Assembly (NCBI RefSeq): GCF_010450875.1
Contig: NZ_CP048419.1
Coordinates: 21,290 to 85,289, forward strand
Direction of reading: 5' to 3'
Source of the DNA: Sphingomonas insulae
GTDB taxonomy: Bacteria; Pseudomonadota; Alphaproteobacteria; Sphingomonadales; Sphingomonadaceae
Length of the DNA stretch: 64,000 bases
In this document: piece by piece, positions 58,815 to 64,000 of the stretch
Numbering within the stretch: position 1 is the first letter of the stretch
How the letters are laid out: every line of letters begins with the position of its first letter
The notes under the pieces: model-generated
What the model was told of the DNA's origin: nothing
Database searches by the model: none
Seen by the model: only the letters and a program-made list of their open reading frames with translations
Translations under genes and position numbers: made by a program

Positions 58815-59497
58815 CGGTTTTCTCCTTCTCCGGCGAGCCGCGCTCGCTCATATTCCGCCCTCGCGAACACGTCCCACGATGGCGGCGGTGTGGGAGGCGC
58901 AGCTTGTCGCTGTCCCGCATCGGACGTGTTTTCCTCGATCAGCGCGGCGAGCTGCGCAGCCGCGCTCGACCCCTCGCCGGTGTTCGTCGCGTCCGTGAAC
59001 GCGCCGACGCGAACCGCGACGGGCCGGACGCCGTCGGCAAAGCCGGCATTGCCGACTACCTTGCCGACATAGCCGTTGGAGAAGCCACGCGACTGCGATC
59101 CGGTATTATACATGGACAGGGCGATGCGGAGTGCGCGCTGGGGATGCAGCCCCGCGCGCACGCTGTGGTAGTTCCCGGACAGCACCGCCCCCGCCGCGGC
59201 GATGTTGGTGCACGGATCGAACACGTTGTCCCAGGTCAGGCCGAGGGCTTTCATGTTCCGGGAGTTGATCTGCCCGAGACCGAGATCGACCGAATAGCCC
59301 TTGCCGACATAGTAGCGGGCGGTTTGGACCGCTTGCGCGACGCTCGCGGCACGCGCGGGCTGGCGAGCAAGGCCGTTGACCCCGATCGCCAGCTCGAAAC
59401 CCCGGCTTTCCGTTTGCACGATTGCCGCGATCGTCTCCGGGGCGACACCTGGCGCACACTGCGCTGCCAACCCCAAGACGATTGCGGATGGGAGCAT
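58811..59497 (-). CDS. virB1: VirB1-like lytic transglycosylase
   Basis: 228 aa. AAIVQTESRGFELAIGVN contains the catalytic Glu (ESRG, about residue 30), followed by VDLGLGQINSRNMKALGL and SMYNTGSQSRGFSNGYVGKV, the SLT-type fold. Opens peptidoglycan for the channel. There is a Pro-rich tail. It overlaps virB2 by ATGA. Confidence 0.9.
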   Translation of the reverse strand: MLPSAIVLGLAAQCAPGVAPETIAAIVQTESRGFELAIGVNGLARQPARAASVAQAVQTARYYVGKGYSVDLGLGQINSRNMKALGLTWDNVFDPCTNIAAAGAVLSGNYHSVRAGLHPQRALRIALSMYNTGSQSRGFSNGYVGKVVGNAGFADGVRPVAVRVGAFTDATNTGEGSSAAAQLAALIEENTSDAGQRQAAPPTPPPSWDVFARAEYERARLAGEGENR

Positions 59498-59499
59498 CG

Positions 59500-59898
59500 T
59501 TACCGCTCCAATGTCCCGGAGCCTGGTATTGGCCCCGCCTGTGCTGTTGCCTCCGCTTGAGCGATCTGTGCGCTACTCGGCACCGTGTATCGGGTGCGGG
59601 AGCCATCCTGCATCGTCATCACGACGTAGCCGGGGCGTCCGTTCTTCGGCTTCGTGTAGTCCGCCTTGCGGACCCCGCCCGCGCTGCAGGTCGGAAAACC
59701 TCCGCCCAGGCCGAGATGGGTGATGAGCCTGCGGATCGGCGGAACGCACTCGGCGAACTGCATCCATCCACCCGGATTGCTGGCGCAGAGCAGGACTTCG
59801 CACGCCCAGGTCGAATCGGCTGCACGAGCGGGAAGCGCCGCCATCGAGGCAGTCAGGAGGCCAGCAACTGCCACATACGAAAACAAGCGATTTGCCAT
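59500..59898 (-). CDS. TrbM-like exported protein, first gene of the T4SS operon
   Basis: 132 aa. Signal MANRLFSYVAVAGLLTASMAALPARA; mature part STWACEVLLCASNPGGWMQFAECVPPIRRLITHLGLGGGFPTCSAGGVRKADYTKPKNGRPGYVVM has the paired Cys and 'CEVLLC...EC' of TrbM proteins. Two bases before virB1. An inverted repeat overlaps its ribosome site, so it is likely the control point of the operon. Confidence 0.65.
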   Translation of the reverse strand: MANRLFSYVAVAGLLTASMAALPARAADSTWACEVLLCASNPGGWMQFAECVPPIRRLITHLGLGGGFPTCSAGGVRKADYTKPKNGRPGYVVMTMQDGSRTRYTVPSSAQIAQAEATAQAGPIPGSGTLER

Positions 59899-59902
59899 GT
59901 TT

Positions 59903-59917
59903 TCACTCCTAGAGTGA
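59903..59917. promoter_or_regulatory. Palindrome at the start of the T4SS operon
   Basis: TCACTC-CTA-GAGTGA, perfect 6-bp arms, covering the AGGAGTG ribosome site of the TrbM-like gene. May be an operator or a translational hairpin for the whole transfer operon. Confidence 0.45.
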
Positions 59918-59996
59918 GAACAAGCTAAATCGCTCGGTCGCGATTGCCTAGCCCGAAAATGACAAAAGTTTCAGAACGGATGAACGGGTCGTCGCG

Positions 59997-60308
59997 TCAG
60001 AACGCCTTCTCGTCGCGCAGGCCGGGACATGGGTGGACGTGGACCACCTCCTCGTAGCCGTAGCCGAGGATAACGTGCCGGATGGCGGAAGATGCCTTTT
60101 TATACAGGCGAATACGCTTCTTGTCGTAGAGGCCGACATGGAACAAGGCGGTGCCGCGCCAGCTCACGCGAACATTGATGTACCACCGTCCACAATCACG
60201 CTGGCAGACATGGACGTCGGTGATCGTGCCGCCCGGGGGCCGCAGCGTCGTCAGTTCACGTTCTAGCAGCAGTTCCAAATCCACCCTTTTCCCCCTGTAG
60301 CGATTCAT
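59997..60308 (-). CDS. Hypothetical protein (103 aa)
   Basis: MNRYRGKRVDLELLLERELTTLRPPGGTITDVHVCQRDCGRWYINVRVSWRGTALFHVGLYDKKRIRLYKKASSAIRHVILGYGYEEVVHV... Start ATG 60308. No family recognised; a mixed alpha/beta basic protein, perhaps DNA-associated. Divergent from the primase gene and not overlapping the T4SS operon (98 bp gap). Confidence 0.55.
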   Translation of the reverse strand: MNRYRGKRVDLELLLERELTTLRPPGGTITDVHVCQRDCGRWYINVRVSWRGTALFHVGLYDKKRIRLYKKASSAIRHVILGYGYEEVVHVHPCPGLRDEKAF

Positions 60309-60335
60309 GCAGTTTTCACTGGTGCTTCGGGCTGC

Positions 60336-60369
60336 CCCCCGGTAGCCTCTACGCGTCCTGCACCGGGGG
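60336..60369. promoter_or_regulatory. Inverted repeat in the divergent promoter region before the primase
   Basis: CCCCCGGT (60336-60343) and ACCGGGGG (60362-60369), perfect 8-bp arms 18 bp apart, ending 9 bp before the primase start. Candidate operator or leader hairpin. Confidence 0.45.
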
Positions 60370-60377
60370 TGTCTTAG

Positions 60378-61262
60378 ATGGCCCAACGTCAGACCGCTAC
60401 GATCGAGGAACAGGCCGACCGCATCGTCCGCCAACTCGGGGGCAAATGGCATGGCGCGTCCGCCATGTGTCGGTGCCCTGTCCACGCCGATGGCAGGGCC
60501 AGCCTGTCGATCCGGGTCGGCGAACGCGCCGTGCTCTTCCATTGCTTCGCTGGCTGTACGACCGACGCGATCATGGCGGCGCTGCGCTCAGGCAGGATCC
60601 TCGCGCCCACCGACCATGACCCCGGTCAACGGCAGGAGGGCAAGGCCGACTTCAACAAGCTCGCGCTTGCCGTGTGGCGCCACGCCGAGCCCTTCGCCGG
60701 GACGCTCGCCGATCGCTACCTGCGCGAGGGACGCTCAATCGTCCCCGACGGGATCAACGCCCGTTTCGATCCGCGCTGCCAGTGCGGCGCCGGTGCCGCC
60801 AAGGCATTCGCGCCGGCGCTGATCGTGCCGATCGAGGAGGACGCCGGCGTCGTTGCGATCCACCGGACCTTCCTGACGCCTGATGGCCGCTGGAAAGCCG
60901 ACATGGACGAGCCCAAGCGGATGCTCGGCAATCCCGGTGTTGGTGCTGTCCGCTGGGGCGGCATCCCACTCGACGGTATCCTGCGCCTTGCCGAAGGTGT
61001 CGAGGACGCGGCCAGCGTGATGAACCTGCTCGGTGCCGGCCACTCCGTGTGGCCGGTCCTCGGGATCGAGCGGTATCAGGCCGTCGCCATTCCGGAGAGC
61101 ATCCATACCGTCGTCATTTACAGCCAGCATGGGGCCGAGGCGGCGCGCGCGATCGAGCGCGCCACCCCGCGCCTGACTGCCAACGGCCGCCAGCTCGTCG
61201 TCAAGCCGCCGCCCCACGCAGGCGACTGGAACGACCTTTTGCGCGAGATCCGCTCGCTATGA
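60378..61262 (+). CDS. Plasmid Toprim-domain DNA primase-like protein
   Basis: 294 aa. N-terminal zinc-finger part CRCPVHADGRASLSIRVGERAVLFHCFAGC, a linker helix region, then a Toprim-type domain (VWPVLGIERYQAVAIPESIHTVVIYSQHGAEAARAIERATPRL..GDWNDLLRE). The Toprim E is expected in RLAEGVEDAASVM (EGVEDA), while the usual DxD is partly altered (YSQHG), so catalysis may be changed. Primes lagging-strand synthesis or the incoming strand. Overlaps the next gene by ATGA. Confidence 0.8.
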   Translation: MAQRQTATIEEQADRIVRQLGGKWHGASAMCRCPVHADGRASLSIRVGERAVLFHCFAGCTTDAIMAALRSGRILAPTDHDPGQRQEGKADFNKLALAVWRHAEPFAGTLADRYLREGRSIVPDGINARFDPRCQCGAGAAKAFAPALIVPIEEDAGVVAIHRTFLTPDGRWKADMDEPKRMLGNPGVGAVRWGGIPLDGILRLAEGVEDAASVMNLLGAGHSVWPVLGIERYQAVAIPESIHTVVIYSQHGAEAARAIERATPRLTANGRQLVVKPPPHAGDWNDLLREIRSL

Positions 61263-61858
61263 AGCTGTTTCCGGGAGCGACGCGGTTCCAGCGGTGGACG
61301 ATGGGCGCGACGTTCCTGATCGTCGCGGGCTATGCCATTTCGCAGAACCGGCAGTCCCTCGTCGACGTGTCCAAGACGCGGCTGTCGTCGCCGAGTCCGA
61401 GGATCATCGACGGGGATACGATCGACTTCCCCAACGGACGTGTGCGGGTCGTGGGGATCGATGCGCCCGATGATGACCTACCGAGGCTCAAGGCATTGTC
61501 GAGCGATGCCTTGCGGCAGTTGTCGGCACGCGACGGCGGATTGGACTGCTCGGTGTCGATGTTCGATTATGCGCTGCGGCGCGAGAACCAGTGCCGGACC
61601 GACCCCAAGAGCTACGGCCGGTTGAACCTGGCGTGTCGCTTTCCCGCGAACAAGGCGAGTGTGGGCGCAACAATAGTCGCCCAGGGCTATGCGGTGGATT
61701 ACCGCGTGTTTTCGGGCGGGGCTTATGTCGCGTTGATGCAGAAGGCGGCAGCGCAGCGGGCGGGGCTATGGGGCGTGGACTACGAAGGGATGCGGCAGCT
61801 CGCGATCCGCAGGGCACAGGTGCCGCAGGGATGCGCCGTCGAGACGATCCGAAAGTAG
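61259..61858 (+). CDS. Exported SNase-family (thermonuclease-like) protein
   Basis: 199 aa. One N-terminal hydrophobic anchor (WTMGATFLIVAGYAISQ), then SPRIIDGDTIDFPNGRVRVVGIDAPD, the SNase core, with Asp residues of the active site (DGDT, D at IDAPD). YGRLNLACRF replaces the usual R-E region. Unusual in a plasmid primase operon; may trim DNA at the envelope or act as defence. Confidence 0.75.
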   Translation: MKLFPGATRFQRWTMGATFLIVAGYAISQNRQSLVDVSKTRLSSPSPRIIDGDTIDFPNGRVRVVGIDAPDDDLPRLKALSSDALRQLSARDGGLDCSVSMFDYALRRENQCRTDPKSYGRLNLACRFPANKASVGATIVAQGYAVDYRVFSGGAYVALMQKAAAQRAGLWGVDYEGMRQLAIRRAQVPQGCAVETIRK

Positions 61859-62202
61859 GCGGGGCCTGCCTTCGGCCCGCGCTCTACTCCGCGGCGCCGA
61901 CGCGCCGCTCCGCGGAACCCCGTCCGCGGGTTTCCGCCCATGCGGGTGACGATCGGCTAGGCTGGTGCGGACGGCGCCTGGGCGTGCGCCGGTCTATTGC
62001 AGAGGCGCTGACGATCCAGTCGTCAGTCTCGTTGGCCGATCGTCTCGCCCCTCGCTTATCGGGCTCGTTCAGCCCGCATGTTGAGTGTGCCACGTGGCAC
62101 ATGTTGGCGCGCGGCGTTGTCGGTGTGCGAGGGATTGCTCCGAGATTGCGCAAACAGGCACAGCCTGGTGTCACAACCGCTCGGTTTTGACCCTTCACGC
62201 GC
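61859..62202. other. Gene-free stretch holding parS-like copy 5
   Basis: No coding region seen between the SNase gene and the convergent Shedu gene. It includes TGTGCCACGTGGCACA at 62086-62101, a perfect 16-bp core without the outer extension of the other copies, so it may be a weaker site. The surrounding DNA is GC-rich without other clear structure. Confidence 0.7.
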
Positions 62203-63456
62203 TCAGATGTCAGTCTCTTCGTCGATCCGGCTGCGAAGCGAGGCGATGACGTTGTCGAGGCGGCGCAGAAGGTCGTCATAGGACATGATGTCCATCACGT
62301 TCGCGTACTTCCGCCTGACCACCTCGAGATCCACCGCCTGCTCGCCACCGACCCCACCCGTCGGATCCCGCCCGAGGATCACGATGGCCTTCGGGTTCGT
62401 GACCCGTATCGACATCCCGGGAGGCAGCTTCGCGGCGTACCGCTCCGTCAGCGCACGCTCGCCGTCCAGCCCCCACTTAGACAGGTGGAACAAGTACTTC
62501 TCCGCCTGCATGATCGTCCCGGAGAGCTCCCGGCTCGGAAAGCCGTTCTCGCGGTAGTCGCCACCCGCCAGCAGGCCCCCACGAGGCCGCTTGATCTCGA
62601 TGACGTCTAGGTTCCCGGCGGCGTCCACCAGCGCAATGTCGATGAAGCGCCTGCGCGCTCGACCCGGTGTGGAGTACACGTCGGCGATCTGCACGTTCTC
62701 GAGTATCGCGACGTACTTCGGGAAGATCAGCAGCAGGAACTTCATAAGGAGCTGCTGCCAGTCGCGTTCTACCCTGACCTCGGCGGCCGCGAGCCAGCCA
62801 CGAAGCGTGTCACGGATCAGCTGATACTTCGCGAGTTCCGCCTCCAGCAGCTCCTCGGTGTCGAGCGAGCCGGTCGCGCCAATCGCTTTGTGGCGGTTCA
62901 TATACTCCTCATAGTGCCGCCGGGCATCAGCCATGCCGTCGACATACTGGCCAACCACGTCCGCAACGCGTGCTCGGGCGTAGCGATTCAGCTCGGTGGT
63001 CGTCGGAAACTTGGTGAGCAGCCGCTCGAACTCCTGGATAGGTATGGAGCCGTCCTCGTCACCGCCGATCACGATCTCGCCACCGGTGGGCATGACTGCG
63101 GAGAGACCGCGGAAGATAGACATGTCGCGGTGAGCGACGAACAGCCGTCGCTCTAGAGGCAAGGCGTCGGCGATGCGTACGTTGTGGGTGATGCCGAGCC
63201 GCTTCCCCTCGATTACGCGGAACCCGGCACGCCGCGAGCCGAAGCGGAACCGGTACACGAAGCCGTCGATGTTCTCGAAGTCGTCGTCGCTGGGCAATTC
63301 GCCAAGGAGATCGGTGCGGTCGAAGTGAAAGACTTTGGCGATCCTGACTCGTCCCTCAGTTCGCAGCTTCGCCCAAACCCATCGGGCGTCCCAGTTCTCG
63401 GGCTCGTATTCGAGGACCACGCCCCGGCCCAAACGGTCCTCGAATCTTAGTGCCAT
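62203..63456 (-). CDS. sduA: Shedu (SduA-like, DUF4263) anti-phage nuclease
   Basis: 417 aa, usual length for SduA. The N-terminal ~240 residues are variable; then RRRFIDIALVDAAGNLDVIEIKRPRGG (about residues 270-296) is the PD-(D/E)XK site of DUF4263: D in FIDIAL and E-x-K in VIEIKRP. GTIMQAEKYLFHLSKWGL is another family feature. Shedu acts as a single-gene defence nuclease. Separated by 80 bp from the helicase gene upstream on the same strand, so a joint defence island is likely. Confidence 0.85.
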   Translation of the reverse strand: MALRFEDRLGRGVVLEYEPENWDARWVWAKLRTEGRVRIAKVFHFDRTDLLGELPSDDDFENIDGFVYRFRFGSRRAGFRVIEGKRLGITHNVRIADALPLERRLFVAHRDMSIFRGLSAVMPTGGEIVIGGDEDGSIPIQEFERLLTKFPTTTELNRYARARVADVVGQYVDGMADARRHYEEYMNRHKAIGATGSLDTEELLEAELAKYQLIRDTLRGWLAAAEVRVERDWQQLLMKFLLLIFPKYVAILENVQIADVYSTPGRARRRFIDIALVDAAGNLDVIEIKRPRGGLLAGGDYRENGFPSRELSGTIMQAEKYLFHLSKWGLDGERALTERYAAKLPPGMSIRVTNPKAIVILGRDPTGGVGGEQAVDLEVVRRKYANVMDIMSYDDLLRRLDNVIASLRSRIDEETDI

Positions 63457-63536
63457 TTTGTCAAAGTTCCGTCAGCGTTGCATCGCTCATTCATGTTGCG
63501 GATCAACTATCCGCCCTTTCTAATTCTCTCACCGAC

Positions 63537-64000
63537 TCACGCTTGGGGCACCGGTAGCGATAGGACATTCTCAGCGCCGAAAAGGTGTGCGGCGGCCGCA
63601 AGCGCCTGTGGTCCGAGCGTTTGAGTTGCCAGAACGGCAAGCCGCTTCTTCGGTCGCGAAATGGCGACATAGAAGAGGTTCCGCCATCGCGCGAAGCTCG
63701 CCTGCTCCTTCGCGGGGATGTTCCCCGTCTGAAGGCTTTCGAGGAATTTCGGCCAATTATAGTGGTTCCACCCGGCGCTGAGGATGACGAGTACATTTTC
63801 GAACTCCGCGCCCTTCACGCTGTGCTGCGTCGCGAACGGTGTGAAGCCGTTGATGAATTCCACGAGCGCGACCAGCTCGCGGTACACCACGTTTTTAAGC
63901 TTGCGATGACGTTTGAGGGATTTGGATTCGTCTGGCGTTTCATCGGGGCCAAGCCCGGCGATCTCAGCTTCGCGTTTGGCTACCCGATCCGTGAGGCCGA
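63537..64000 (-). CDS. UvrD-like helicase C-terminus, truncated by right edge
   Basis: The frame is open to the window edge; about 154 residues are visible. FATQHSVKGAEFENVLVIL is helicase motif V and FYVAISRPKKRLAVLATQ motif VI of superfamily 1 UvrD/Rep helicases. SVKGAEF rather than the common HxSKGLEF resembles helicases paired with OLD-family nucleases (Gabija-type), but the partner would be beyond the edge, so this is a guess. Between it and the Shedu gene are 80 bp without features. Confidence 0.8.
   Translation of the reverse strand, partial: GLTDRVAKREAEIAGLGPDETPDESKSLKRHRKLKNVVYRELVALVEFINGFTPFATQHSVKGAEFENVLVILSAGWNHYNWPKFLESLQTGNIPAKEQASFARWRNLFYVAISRPKKRLAVLATQTLGPQALAAAAHLFGAENVLSLPVPQA

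Noticed and set aside
1..64000. Prophage, tRNA or rRNA genes
   Set aside because: No capsid, terminase, portal or lysis genes, and no tRNA or rRNA sequences recognised by eye anywhere in the window.

Overview
The window looks like about 64 kb of a large conjugative plasmid from an alphaproteobacterium, most likely a member of the Sphingomonadaceae. The evidence is high GC content, an RPA-family replication initiator, an adjacent HTH replication gene, ParAB, a MOBP relaxase with MobC, a complete VirB/TrbM-type type IV secretion operon, and accessory genes typical of sphingomonads (M61 peptidase, DUF5694, HAAS/PadR). Both ends are cut inside genes. No transposase, IS element, tRNA, rRNA or CRISPR array was seen.

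Layout. (1) 1-8204, minus strand: a tightly coupled four-gene operon of serine recombinase, type III methyltransferase, type III restriction subunit and McrB-like AAA+ GTPase (truncated by the left edge). (2) 8205-13865: replication and partition. repA is flanked by iterons (three upstream, five downstream), followed by an HTH protein, a long imperfect palindrome just before ssb, an RHH repressor, a tiny membrane protein and parAB. (3) 13866-15620: a candidate oriT carrying an IncP-like nic core on the minus strand, then mobC and the relaxase. If that strand is transferred, region 2 and then region 1 form the leading region and the mating-pore genes enter last. (4) 15.8-46.1 kb: an accessory region of small gene modules on both strands, separated by a ~67-bp extragenic repeat with TTCCC/GGGAA ends that I did not notice in the backbone. 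It holds an M61 peptidase, a LytS/LytTR pair, an amidohydrolase, a PadR/HAAS/CPBP operon, three paralogous lipoproteins, DUF5694, a dipeptidase, a GFA-like enzyme, a nucleotidyltransferase-like protein, a methyltransferase, a CoA-transferase, AAC(3), a P-loop kinase, a sulfite-detoxification cluster, an ECF-sigma operon and a fluoride module (riboswitch, CLC-F, broken DUF190). (5) 46.3-59.9 kb: an orphan nuclease-like gene, then the T4SS operon on the minus strand (TrbM-like, VirB1 to VirB11, VirD4, LPD7); virD4 carries a frameshift at a six-base homopolymer. (6) 60.0-64.0 kb: a Toprim primase, an SNase-family nuclease, a Shedu (SduA-like) nuclease and the C-terminus of a UvrD-like helicase.

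Five copies of a parS-like palindrome (core TGTGCCACGTGGCACA) are spread over the backbone: next to oriT, inside the relaxase gene, below the T4SS operon, inside the T4SS operon, and before the Shedu gene. They tie partition, transfer and defence segments together and suggest that the plasmid ParB acts at many sites. Functions are inferred from motifs read by eye; no homology search was run.
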